DNA of 12,871 nt from Planctomycetaceae bacterium (GTDB lineage Bacteria > Planctomycetota > Planctomycetia > Pirellulales > Pirellulaceae), in assembly GCA_007133715.1 (NCBI GenBank), contig SLMF01000570.1:1-12871 (forward strand). The letters run 5' to 3'. A program made the position numbers and the translations under genes. Below are positions 1-6,774 of the stretch, in pieces. Positions within the stretch are counted from its first letter, which is position 1. Every line of letters starts with the position of its first letter. The notes beneath the pieces were generated by a model. It did no database searches. It was not told the DNA's origin and saw only the letters and a list, made by a program, of their open reading frames with translations.

Positions 1-750
1 CTCTTGGCAAGCGGTCTCGGGCGTGGCCCCGGCCTGCATCCGCTGGATCACCAGGGCGCTGGCCGAGACACGGAGCGCCAATTCTCCGTGCCCGGTAGCG
101 CCGGCCGCCCCGACGAGACCATCCACATACAACCCCGCCCCGATAATCGGCGAATCCCCCACACGCCCGTGCATCCGTCCCATCAGGCCGCTGGTCGAGC
201 AGGCCCCGGCCAGCCGTCCGGCGGTGTCCAATCCCAGGGTCACGATCGTGTCGTGATCCTCGGTGTTGGGGCCAGCCAACGTGGTACCGGTTGGTTGCAA
301 TCCGTAGTCTGACGGCGTGCGGGCCAACCGTTCTTCGAACAAGCGGAGAGTTTCCGCGACCATCAGGTTCGTTTGCGGCATGCCCAGGGAGAGGGCAAAC
401 TGTAACGCGCCTTCGCCGGCCAGCAGCACGTGCTCGGTGCAGTCCATCACTGCGCGAGCCACCGAGACCGCGTGCACAATCCCTTCCAGTGCTGCGACCG
501 CCCCGCACTCGAAACGATCGTTCATGATACAGGCATCCAGCGTGACGCGTCCCAGGCGGTCAGGGTACCCCCCGCGGCCGACCGAGCGTACTGCCGTATC
601 GGCCTCTGCCTGACGAATCGCCTGTTCAACCGCATCCAAAGCAGCGGTCGTTTTTTTCGTGCCACCCGAATGCGGCCACAAATAAGGCCACCCTCGCCGG
701 TTCGCCGGCAGTCCATGTTTCCAAGTCGATACGAGCACCGGGTTCGGCAT
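1..750 (-). CDS. N4-(beta-N-acetylglucosaminyl)-L-asparaginase / isoaspartyl peptidase family Ntn hydrolase (C-terminus beyond window)
   Basis: The minus frame is open from an ATG at 750 to base 1, giving 250 residues without a stop; the C-terminus lies outside the window. The protein resembles aspartylglucosaminidase-type asparaginases, which cleave themselves before a threonine that then attacks the substrate amide. The expected HDT(I) cleavage site is visible at residues 166-169, making Thr168 the likely nucleophile. Downstream are STSG (185-188), GRVGDSPIIGAGLYVD (195-210) and GATGHGE (217-223), the substrate-binding glycine-rich segments of the family. The N-terminal half has the family's TLDACIMND stretch (70-78). 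No signal peptide is seen, so it is probably cytoplasmic. An AAGGAA ribosome site overlaps the stop of the upstream acetyltransferase 12 bases away, suggesting translational coupling. The family is clear; substrate choice between glycoasparagine, asparagine and isoaspartyl peptides cannot be told. Confidence 0.87.
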   Translation of the reverse strand, partial: MPNPVLVSTWKHGLPANRRGWPYLWPHSGGTKKTTAALDAVEQAIRQAEADTAVRSVGRGGYPDRLGRVTLDACIMNDRFECGAVAALEGIVHAVSVARAVMDCTEHVLLAGEGALQFALSLGMPQTNLMVAETLRLFEERLARTPSDYGLQPTGTTLAGPNTEDHDTIVTLGLDTAGRLAGACSTSGLMGRMHGRVGDSPIIGAGLYVDGLVGAAGATGHGELALRVSASALVIQRMQAGATPETACQE

Positions 751-762
751 CGAAAAAGTTCC

Positions 763-1425
763 TTATTCCATCTTGGATTGACCATCGGGCTGCAGCGATT
801 CGATGCCGCGTGTCAGGCCGCTGAACGCAGGGGATGTCTGACGCCATGCCGGCTCGGACAAATCCAGGTCCAGCAGGACCAGCGTCGGATCCTCCTGCAC
901 CGTGCGGGCTCCCAAACGGCGGAACCAATCGATCACCAGCTGATTTTCGGGCAAAATACAAGCTCGAAACGTCCGGATACCCTGGCGGCGGCCCAGCGCG
1001 CACAGCGTTGCCAGCAGCAGGGTTCCCAAACCGACTCCTCGATAGGGGTCGATCACGGTCACCGCCCCTTCCGCTCGGCTGGCGATTTCGGTATCGCGCA
1101 CCAAGCGAGCGACCCCCAGGCCCCGTTCCTCGGGGTCCTCCGGATCGACCGCACCCCAGGCGATATGGCGAACCTGATCCACCTCGGTCAAGTACCGCAG
1201 TTCGCGGGAGGAAAGCTCCGCCACATTCCGGCAGAAGCGGTGGTAGATGGAGCCGGGCGACATCCGCGACAGCCCCTCTTCGATCCGCCATTTATCTGCC
1301 GCAGTAACCGGACGAAGGCGAACGGGCGTACCGTCCAGCAACGTCGCGTGGAACCCGGCCTCGTGAGGCGGGCTCTCGGTGTTCCGCGGATGAATTTGGA
1401 GACCCTCCCCAGGAAACATCATCAT
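763..1425 (-). CDS. GNAT family N-acetyltransferase
   Basis: This 220-residue protein has one GNAT fold, which moves an acetyl group from acetyl-CoA to an amine. The N-terminal part (about 34-92: VRLRPVTAAD, then LSRMSPGSIYHRF and LRYLTEVDQVRHIAWGAV) resembles the acetyltransferase domain found in protein lysine acetyltransferases of the Pat/PatZ type, here without the acyl-CoA synthetase-like part. The acetyl-CoA pyrophosphate loop is VIDPYRGVGLGTLLL at 124-138, followed by the LPENQLVIDWFRRLG helix (158-172) typical of motif B. The tail after about residue 190 is polar and unassigned. The start is one of three consecutive ATG codons (1417-1425); no strong ribosome site precedes them, and translation may be re-initiated from the MBL gene 21 bases upstream. 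The acceptor substrate is unknown; the neighbours give no decisive hint. Confidence 0.87.
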   Translation of the reverse strand: MMMFPGEGLQIHPRNTESPPHEAGFHATLLDGTPVRLRPVTAADKWRIEEGLSRMSPGSIYHRFCRNVAELSSRELRYLTEVDQVRHIAWGAVDPEDPEERGLGVARLVRDTEIASRAEGAVTVIDPYRGVGLGTLLLATLCALGRRQGIRTFRACILPENQLVIDWFRRLGARTVQEDPTLVLLDLDLSEPAWRQTSPAFSGLTRGIESLQPDGQSKME

Positions 1426-1446
1426 CCGTAAAGCCCCGCACGTGGT

Positions 1447-2100
1447 TCAGGCCGGCACAAACGGGTTAAACCGTTTTTCGTCGCCAATCGTTGTCGCCTC
1501 ACCATGCCCCGGAAAAACCTCGGAATCTTCCGGAAGAGCATACAGCTTTCCGCGGATCGAATCGGTCAGCTGGCGGGGATCACTATCCGCAAAATCGCTG
1601 CGGCCGACACTCCCTCGAAAGAGTACATCTCCCACCAGGGCAACCCAAGGCGTACCGCCTTTCCACAGGTAAACCACATGTCCGCAACTGTGTCCGGGCG
1701 TCCCCAGCACCTCCCAAACGATGCCCGCAGCCGTGTATTGCTGTCCGTCTTTGACCAGCACATCCGCGGGGGGGCTGATCAGTCCGAAGCCGAATCCTTG
1801 CGACAGATTCGCGTTGGCGTCGGTCAGCTTATAGGCATCTTCGGCCCCGATCACCAGCGGGCAATCCGGCCACCTTTCCTTGATCGCGGCATTTCCAGCG
1901 ATATGATCCGCATGACCGTGCGTGTTCAGGATCGCTGCGGGCGTCAACCCCAGCTCCTGCACGCGCTCGATAATTTTGTCGGACTCGAAGCCCGGATCGA
2001 CGATCACACCGTCTTTTCGTCCTTCCAACCGGACGATAAACGCGTTCTGACCGAACATCTCCGATACGACCGCTTCCACTAACAGTTTTTCGGACGTCAC
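1447..2100 (-). CDS. MBL-fold metallo-hydrolase, glyoxalase II-like
   Basis: This 217-residue protein belongs to the metallo-beta-lactamase fold, in the hydroxyacylglutathione-hydrolase-like branch (YcbL type), with a length typical for it. The metal ligands are in order: THGHADH (60-66, supplying H61, H63, D65, H66), H137 in GTPGHSCGH, D158 in VGDVLF and H199 in FPGHGE. GSVGRSDF (163-170) also fits the branch. It lacks the C-terminal helical glutathione-binding domain of classical glyoxalase II, so the thioester substrate is uncertain. The frame stays open to 2256, but the GTG at 2098-2100 is preferred: it has an AGGAAGGGGAGA ribosome site just upstream, and the family homology begins there, whereas the upstream residues look non-coding. 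It is the first gene of a tight minus-strand run with the GNAT and asparaginase genes. Confidence 0.94.
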   Translation of the reverse strand: MTSEKLLVEAVVSEMFGQNAFIVRLEGRKDGVIVDPGFESDKIIERVQELGLTPAAILNTHGHADHIAGNAAIKERWPDCPLVIGAEDAYKLTDANANLSQGFGFGLISPPADVLVKDGQQYTAAGIVWEVLGTPGHSCGHVVYLWKGGTPWVALVGDVLFRGSVGRSDFADSDPRQLTDSIRGKLYALPEDSEVFPGHGEATTIGDEKRFNPFVPA

Positions 2101-2366
2101 GAAACCGTCTCCCCTTCCTCGCTGGTTTGATGGTATGATAGGCGAATTCGTCGCGGTCGTGGCGAAACAAGGGCACGCGACGAATGCACGCTCTGGGTAA
2201 GAGCTGGCACGATGCCTGACGGAGCTAATTATTGACGACGGAGGCGGGCGATACAATCACGTGAACCCCTGAACGCCAGGGCGGCCACGGAAGGTCAGAT
2301 GTAGGCATGGCACGTCGTCGGGAAATGCTTCGAACCCCCCCCTCCCGGGATAGGAGATCTCGTCTT
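2101..2366. promoter_or_regulatory. Divergent intergenic control region, MBL hydrolase versus DUF1571 gene
   Basis: This 266-base gap lies between divergently read genes and should hold both promoters. For the plus-strand DUF1571 gene, TTGACG at 2232-2237 and TACAAT at 2252-2257 each match sigma-70 hexamers at five of six bases, but the 14-base spacer is shorter than ideal, so this is only a candidate. For the minus strand, TATCAT (complement of 2135-2140) lies about 35 bases upstream of the GTG start and has no good -35 partner. An AGGAG at 2352-2356 is the ribosome site of the DUF1571 gene. No operator-like symmetric site or RNA element was recognised. Confidence 0.35.
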
Positions 2367-3257
2367 ATGAAGTTTTTTCTGTGTTTCCAATTTTCCAGCC
2401 TGATCGGGATCCTGCTGGCCGCCATGGCTCCCGCCACCGTTGGGGGGAATGAAGCTGCTCGCAGTCGTGACGAGCTGACCGAGCCCGTGTTGCGGGTCGC
2501 CACCGCAAGCCCCGCGAAACCGCAACGCCATCCTCTGGACCCGGCGCTGGATATGGCCCGCGGTGGTCTGGAGATCATGCAGGAGTCGGTGGTCGATTAC
2601 ACGGCCATTCTGGTCAAGCGGGAGCGGGTAAATGGCCAACTGGGTGAACATGAATACATCCAGCTCAAGGTCCGCAATCGTCGCGTGGTCGATGGCCGGT
2701 TGGTCACGCCCTTCAGCGTCTACATGAATTTCCTGCGTCCGGCCAGTACCCGGGGGCGTGAGGTGCTGTACGTCGAGGGGCAGAACAACGGGAAACTGGT
2801 GGCACGCGAAGGCACCGGCATGGCACGCTTCCTGCCCGCCGTTTGGTTGTACCCGACCGGTACCATCGCGATGCGAAACCAACTGTACCCGATCACCGAT
2901 GTGGGCATCGAGAATTTGGTGAAAAAGCTGATCGAGCGGGGCGAGGAGGAGAAGCAATCGGCCTCCAGCACCTGTCAGGTCAGTTTTCACGAGAATGCGA
3001 CGATCAACGGCCGGAGCTGCACGCTGTTGCAGTTGCGACACGACAAGCCCGGCCCCGGCGTCGAATTCCACTTGGCCCAGATCTTCATCGACGACGAATT
3101 GAACCTTCCGATCCGCTATGCCGCTTACGGATTTCCGCAGCGTCCCGGGGAGGCGCCCCCCATACTTGAAGAGTACACCTACTTGAATCTCCAGTTGAAT
3201 GTCGGTCTCACGGACCGCGATTTCGACTACACCAACAGCGATTACGGATTCCGTTGA
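2367..3257 (+). CDS. Exported DUF1571 domain-containing protein
   Basis: This is a 296-residue protein of the DUF1571 family, which is common in Planctomycetota and has no established biochemical role. The first 25 or so residues (MKFF, hydrophobic stretch FSSLIGILLAAM, then a small-residue region) form a Sec-type signal peptide, so it is expected in the periplasm. Family features run from about residue 62 to the end: DYTAILVKRERVNG (77-90), PFSVYMNFLRP (115-125), GREVLYVEGQNNGKL (130-144), AMRNQLYPITDVGIENL (168-184) and IDDELNLPIRYAAYGFP (241-257). The ATG at 2367 is chosen over the in-frame codon at 2307 because AGGAG lies 10 bases before it and the signal peptide starts there. A strong terminator follows, so the gene appears monocistronic. 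The predicted beta-rich body resembles outer-membrane lipoprotein-sorting folds only loosely; that link is inference. Confidence 0.9.
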   Translation: MKFFLCFQFSSLIGILLAAMAPATVGGNEAARSRDELTEPVLRVATASPAKPQRHPLDPALDMARGGLEIMQESVVDYTAILVKRERVNGQLGEHEYIQLKVRNRRVVDGRLVTPFSVYMNFLRPASTRGREVLYVEGQNNGKLVAREGTGMARFLPAVWLYPTGTIAMRNQLYPITDVGIENLVKKLIERGEEEKQSASSTCQVSFHENATINGRSCTLLQLRHDKPGPGVEFHLAQIFIDDELNLPIRYAAYGFPQRPGEAPPILEEYTYLNLQLNVGLTDRDFDYTNSDYGFR

Positions 3258-3300
3258 TCGCAAATCCACCTTCCGGCGCACGACGTCGCTACCTCCCTTT

Positions 3301-3334
3301 ACCTCGCGTTGCATCGCAGCGCGAGGTTTTTTTT
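3301..3334 (+). terminator. Intrinsic (Rho-independent) terminator after the DUF1571 gene
   Basis: The arms ACCTCGCGTTGC and GCAGCGCGAGGT pair over 12 positions with a single T-G wobble, closing on a three-base ATC loop. They are followed directly by an uninterrupted run of T ending at 3334. This is a textbook terminator for the plus strand, 44 bases after the stop codon, and separates the DUF1571 gene from eno. Confidence 0.88.
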
Positions 3335-3348
3335 CGTGGGGGGCGGGC

Positions 3349-3377
3349 TAGGCACCCCGTCCGCTTTGCGTCACAAT
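3349..3377 (+). promoter_or_regulatory. Candidate eno promoter
   Basis: TAGGCA (3349-3354) and CACAAT (3372-3377) each match the sigma-70 consensus at four of six bases and are separated by 17 bases, just after the upstream terminator. It would give a leader of roughly 45 bases ahead of the enolase start. The hexamers are weak, so the call rests mainly on position and spacing. Confidence 0.3.
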
Positions 3378-3427
3378 AGGGCCCTTTGATTCCTGCGGAA
3401 AAACGTAATCGGAGAGGAAGCCCTACC

Positions 3428-4708
3428 ATGAGTACCATTGCGGACATTCACGCTCGGCAGATTCTGGACAGTCGCGGAAACCCGACGATTGAGGTGGATG
3501 TGACCCTGGTGGACGGGTCTTTTGGGCGTGCTGCGGTCCCCAGCGGGGCCAGCACGGGAGTCCACGAAGCTTGGGAGTTGCGTGATGGCGATGCGGCCAG
3601 TTTTCTGGGCAAAGGCGTCATGAAAGCCGTGGACAACGTCAACGACCTGTTGGCGGCGGAAATCGAAGGCATGGACGCTTTGGATCAATGCGGTGTCGAC
3701 CAGACGATGATCGAGCTGGATGGCACGCCGAACAAGCAGAAACTGGGGGCCAATGCGATTCTGGGCGTCTCGCTGGCCGTGGCCAAAGCGGCAGCCCATT
3801 ACACCAATCAGCCCTTGTACCGTTATCTGGGCGGATGTGGAGCCACCCTGTTGCCCGCCCCGATGATGAACATCGTCAATGGGGGCCAGCACGCCGATAA
3901 TTCGGTCGATGTCCAAGAATTCATGGTCATGCCCTTGGGCTTCGAGACCTTCAGTGACGCCCTGCGTTGTGGCACCGAAATTTTTCACCACCTGAAAAAG
4001 GTACTGAGCAAGCGCAAATTGAGTACGTCGGTGGGTGACGAAGGCGGCTTTGCTCCCGATCTGGGCAGCAATGTCGAGGCGTTGGACCTGATCCTGGAAG
4101 CCATCGCGGCCGCCGGGTACCAAGCCGGTGACCAGGTGCAGATCGCGCTGGATGTGGCGGCCACCGAGTTCTACGATGCGGAAAAAGGTCTCTACACCAT
4201 CGACGGCAAACAACGGGACTCTGCGGGCATGGTCGACTTCCTGCAAGGCTGGCTGGAAAAATATCCCATCTGTTCGATCGAGGATGCCTGCAGCGAAGAC
4301 GATTGGGACGGCTGGAAAATGCTGACCGAACGTCTGGGCGATCGCGTCCAGTTGGTCGGCGACGATCTGTTCGTGACCAACACCGAACGTCTGCAACGCG
4401 GCATCGAGCAGGGGATTGCCAACAGCATCCTGATCAAGGTGAACCAGATCGGAACCCTGACGGAAACGATCGAAGCCATTCGATTGGCCGCCCGCAACGG
4501 GTACACCAGTGTCACCAGTCACCGTAGCGGGGAAACCGAAGACGCCACCATCGCCGACTTGGCGGTCGCTCTGGTCACCGGCCAGATCAAGACGGGTTCC
4601 GCGTCCCGCAGCGACCGGATGGCCAAGTACAACCAGCTGTTGCGGATCGAAGAAGAGCTGGGGGATGCGGCTCAATACGGGGGCCAGTATTTCCCCACGT
4701 TCAGGTAG
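3428..4708 (+). CDS. eno: Enolase (phosphopyruvate hydratase)
   Basis: Enolase converts 2-phosphoglycerate to phosphoenolpyruvate in glycolysis and the reverse in gluconeogenesis, as a cytoplasmic Mg-dependent enzyme. The protein is 426 residues, the normal bacterial length. Visible active-site elements: SGAST loop (39-43), QHADNSVDVQEF (154-165, with H155), GDEGGFAPDL (203-212, catalytic E205), metal ligands D242 (LDVAATEFYD), E285 (SIEDACSEDDW) and D312 (GDDLF), catalytic base K337 (ILIKVNQ), SHRSGETED (364-372) and K388 in QIKTGSASRSDR. All catalytic residues are present. The ATG at 3428 is preferred over the open frame from 3386 because the ribosome site GGAGAGGAAG ends 7 bases before it and homology starts there. 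It stands alone between a terminator and convergent clpS. Confidence 0.99.
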   Translation: MSTIADIHARQILDSRGNPTIEVDVTLVDGSFGRAAVPSGASTGVHEAWELRDGDAASFLGKGVMKAVDNVNDLLAAEIEGMDALDQCGVDQTMIELDGTPNKQKLGANAILGVSLAVAKAAAHYTNQPLYRYLGGCGATLLPAPMMNIVNGGQHADNSVDVQEFMVMPLGFETFSDALRCGTEIFHHLKKVLSKRKLSTSVGDEGGFAPDLGSNVEALDLILEAIAAAGYQAGDQVQIALDVAATEFYDAEKGLYTIDGKQRDSAGMVDFLQGWLEKYPICSIEDACSEDDWDGWKMLTERLGDRVQLVGDDLFVTNTERLQRGIEQGIANSILIKVNQIGTLTETIEAIRLAARNGYTSVTSHRSGETEDATIADLAVALVTGQIKTGSASRSDRMAKYNQLLRIEEELGDAAQYGGQYFPTFR

Positions 4709-4730
4709 CTCCGAGACGCTGAATTGTGAT

Positions 4731-4762
4731 GCCGCAGGGGACCCGCCTTATTTCCCTGCGGC
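4731..4762. terminator. Hairpin between convergent eno and clpS, possible bidirectional terminator
   Basis: GCCGCAGGG (4731-4739) is followed after 14 bases by its exact reverse complement CCCTGCGGC (4754-4762). The 9-base-pair stem lies 22 bases after the eno stop and 23 bases beyond the clpS stop on the other strand. Neither strand has a run of T after the stem, so it is not a classical intrinsic terminator. It may act with Rho or protect transcript 3' ends. The structure is seen; the role is inferred from position. Confidence 0.5.
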
Positions 4763-4785
4763 GCAGCGGCCCAAGCCCGCGTCAT

Positions 4786-5145
4786 TCAAGAGGGTTCAGG
4801 TTCGATGGTGGAGGACATCGAGCCCTGGCAGCTGGCGATCAGCGGATCACGACCGAAGGCGTGAATCTGGTCCCGCTTCAACTCAGCATGCTCGCGGGTG
4901 GTGGTCAAGCAGATGGCCTTTCCTGCCCGGTCCACCTGTTGGGCAATTTGAAAACTTTTTTCCGCGGGATGGCCGAAGAGTTCTTTCAGCATGCGAATCA
5001 CATATTCGTAGGTATGGTCATCGTCATCCCACAGCAAGACGTGGTAGCGCGGCTGGCGACGAGGTCGACGCCGGGGATCTTCGACACGCGGGACCGTCCT
5101 GACAAGAGGAGGCTCGGCGACGGCGGCTTGGGTCTTCGACGGCAA
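4786..5145 (-). CDS. clpS: ATP-dependent Clp protease adaptor ClpS
   Basis: ClpS binds the N-domain of ClpA or ClpC and delivers proteins with destabilising N-terminal residues to the ClpP protease. The 119-residue product has a polar, arginine-rich N-terminal extension (1-33) that should be flexible, then the core: YHVLLWDDDDHTYEYVIRML (34-53), FGHPAEKSF (57-65), QQVDRAGKAI (69-78) and TTTREHAELKRDQIHAFG (81-98). The start appears to be TTG (5143-5145): no ATG or GTG lies between it and the in-frame stop upstream, and AAGGGGA sits 5 bases before it. Against E. coli ClpS, Asn34 aligns with D40 and His66 with D72, so two residues that hold the substrate amino terminus are changed. It is convergent with eno and divergent from the dipeptidase gene. 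No clpA or clpP is in the window. Confidence 0.94.
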   Translation of the reverse strand: MPSKTQAAVAEPPLVRTVPRVEDPRRRPRRQPRYHVLLWDDDDHTYEYVIRMLKELFGHPAEKSFQIAQQVDRAGKAICLTTTREHAELKRDQIHAFGRDPLIASCQGSMSSTIEPEPS

Positions 5146-5370
5146 AGCGGTCCCCTTTTTGAGCTTGACGCGACGCGAAAGTCAGATTCGAGCACGACTG
5201 GACCGTGCCCACAATAGCGACCCGGGGCGAATCTCATTATATTGTATGGCTCGTGAAGAGGGAATGCAGGAGAGTTCGGGGCGATCACTGGGGGCCACCG
5301 AGTGGTGTGTTCGCGGCGGCACTTCCCCGAAAGTTCGCGGTACGACCGATCCCCGGGAGACGGCAAGCAA
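5146..5370. promoter_or_regulatory. Divergent intergenic control region, clpS versus dipeptidase-serS-purD
   Basis: This 225-base gap separates divergent genes. An AT-rich patch at 5236-5247 stands out in GC-rich surroundings. On the minus strand it reads TATAAT exactly (complement of 5236-5241), a perfect -10 about 90 bases ahead of clpS, though the -35 position holds only a weak match. On the plus strand the overlapping TATATT (5238-5243) could serve the dipeptidase operon, again without a good -35. Shared overlapping -10 elements would make the two promoters compete. No conserved RNA element was recognised. Confidence 0.4.
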
Positions 5371-6774
5371 GTGATCCAGCAAGTTCAGCAGTATTTGGAG
5401 GAGCATCGCGCGCGTTTCGAGGAGGATTTGTGTGCCCTGCTCCGTTATCCCAGTGTGAGTGCCGATCCGACCTGTCGCGACGCGATCCACCAGACAGCGT
5501 GCTGGTTGCTTCGCCGTCTGGAGGGACTCGGGTTAAGCAGCGAGTTGATCCCCACGGAAGGCTCGCCCTTGGTGTATGCCGAATCGCCTCCTGTCGAGGG
5601 GGCTCCGTGCATTTTGGTTTATGGGCACTACGATGTCCAGCCGCCCGATCCGCTGGATGAGTGGCGGACCCCGCCTTTCGAGCCGACCGTACGTGATGGC
5701 AACATTTACGCGCGGGGAGCCACCGACGATAAAGGCCAAATGCTGACGCACCTGCATGGTGCAGAAGCTTGGTTGAAGACGGTGGGAAAGCTGCCGGTGC
5801 AATTGAAGTTTTTGTTGGAGGGAGAGGAGGAGGTCGGCAGCCACTCGTTGAATCGCTACCTGGGCCAGGCGTCGGAGCGTTTGGCATGTGACGTGATTGT
5901 CATCAGCGACACCCCGCAGCTTGGCCCTGACCAGCCCGCGATAACGTGTGGTTTACGGGGCATCGCCTATTACGAGTTACGATTGCAGGGTCCGGCTCAC
6001 GATCTTCACTCGGGCAGTTTTGGGGGAGCGGTAGGGAACCCGATCAACGCCGCCGCGCGTTTGCTGGCCGCACTGATCGACGATCAGGGGCGAATTCAGC
6101 TCCCGGGCTTTTATCAAGATGTGCAGCCGCTCAGCGCGAGCGACCGGGAGGAGCTTGCCAGATTGCCGTTTGAGGAAGCGCGGTTTCGTCAGCAATTGGC
6201 GGTCGACTCGCTGGCGGGCGAGGCGGGCTACACGACGCTTGAACGGCGGTGGGCACGTCCCTCTTTCGATGTGCATGGGATCGTCGGAGGCTACCAGGGC
6301 GAGGGGGGCAAGACGGTGCTGCCCTCGCGGGCGGTGGCCAAGTTCAGTTTCCGTTTGGTTCCCGACCAGCAGCCGGAGGCGATCACGGCGGCGTTGCAAC
6401 GGTTTTTCGAGGAACGTTGCCCGCCCGGAATTCGCCTGCAATTGGAGCTGTTGCACGGTTCGACCGGTTTCCTGCTGCCTCGCGAGCATCCCTATTTGGC
6501 GGCCGCTTGTCGGGCCGTCGAAGCCGGTTTCGGGCGGGCTCCGGTGTTGATTCGCGAGGGGGGCTCGATCCCGATTGTGAGTGAATTCAATCGGCATTTG
6601 GACGTGCCTTGCCTCCTGTTGGGGTGGGGGTTGGATGACGACAACATGCACGCCCCGAACGAAAAGTTCTCGCTGGCCGCGCTCCATCGCGGGAGTCAGG
6701 CCAGTGCCTGTCTGTGGCACGAACTGGCCACAATGCCTTCTGACGACGAAGGGGTCTCGGTAGCTCATGCTTGA
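5371..6774 (+). CDS. M20 family metallopeptidase (dipeptidase)
   Basis: This 467-residue protein is a two-zinc M20 peptidase of the dipeptidase type, which splits short peptides in the cytoplasm. The metal and catalytic residues are all visible: H86 and catalytic D88 in YGHYDVQPPDPLDEW, bridging D119 in ARGATDDKGQM, general base E152 with E153 in LEGEEEVGS, D180 in VISDTP and H427 in NMHAPNEKF. The lid domain carries HDLHSGSFGGAVGNP (210-224) and GGYQGEGGKTVLPSRA (306-321). The frame is open back to a GTG at 5302; the GTG at 5371 is preferred because the family's opening (V..YLEEHRARFEEDL, LLRYPSVSADP) starts there and GGGAGA lies about 10 bases upstream. The 5302 start cannot be excluded. 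Its last 8 bases overlap serS. No signal peptide. Confidence 0.95.
   Translation: MIQQVQQYLEEHRARFEEDLCALLRYPSVSADPTCRDAIHQTACWLLRRLEGLGLSSELIPTEGSPLVYAESPPVEGAPCILVYGHYDVQPPDPLDEWRTPPFEPTVRDGNIYARGATDDKGQMLTHLHGAEAWLKTVGKLPVQLKFLLEGEEEVGSHSLNRYLGQASERLACDVIVISDTPQLGPDQPAITCGLRGIAYYELRLQGPAHDLHSGSFGGAVGNPINAAARLLAALIDDQGRIQLPGFYQDVQPLSASDREELARLPFEEARFRQQLAVDSLAGEAGYTTLERRWARPSFDVHGIVGGYQGEGGKTVLPSRAVAKFSFRLVPDQQPEAITAALQRFFEERCPPGIRLQLELLHGSTGFLLPREHPYLAAACRAVEAGFGRAPVLIREGGSIPIVSEFNRHLDVPCLLLGWGLDDDNMHAPNEKFSLAALHRGSQASACLWHELATMPSDDEGVSVAHA

Noticed and set aside
430..1431. 333-residue plus-strand open frame across the asparaginase and GNAT genes
   Set aside because: It runs antisense through two recognised genes and their junction; composition is typical of a shadow frame.
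2101..2256. N-terminal extension of the MBL hydrolase to 2256
   Set aside because: The added residues show no homology, and a strong ribosome site stands right before the GTG at 2100.
2295..3314. 339-residue minus-strand open frame opposite the DUF1571 gene
   Set aside because: It overlaps a well-supported gene and its terminator, and the translation shows no domain or signal.
3371..4675. 434-residue open frame on the minus strand opposite eno
   Set aside because: It is the antisense shadow of a certain enolase gene in GC-rich DNA; the product has no recognisable domain and no ribosome site was seen.
5159..5374. 71-residue plus-strand open frame in the clpS-dipeptidase gap
   Set aside because: It crosses the probable promoter patch, has no recognisable motif, and ends exactly at the dipeptidase start; a leader peptide was considered but nothing supports it.
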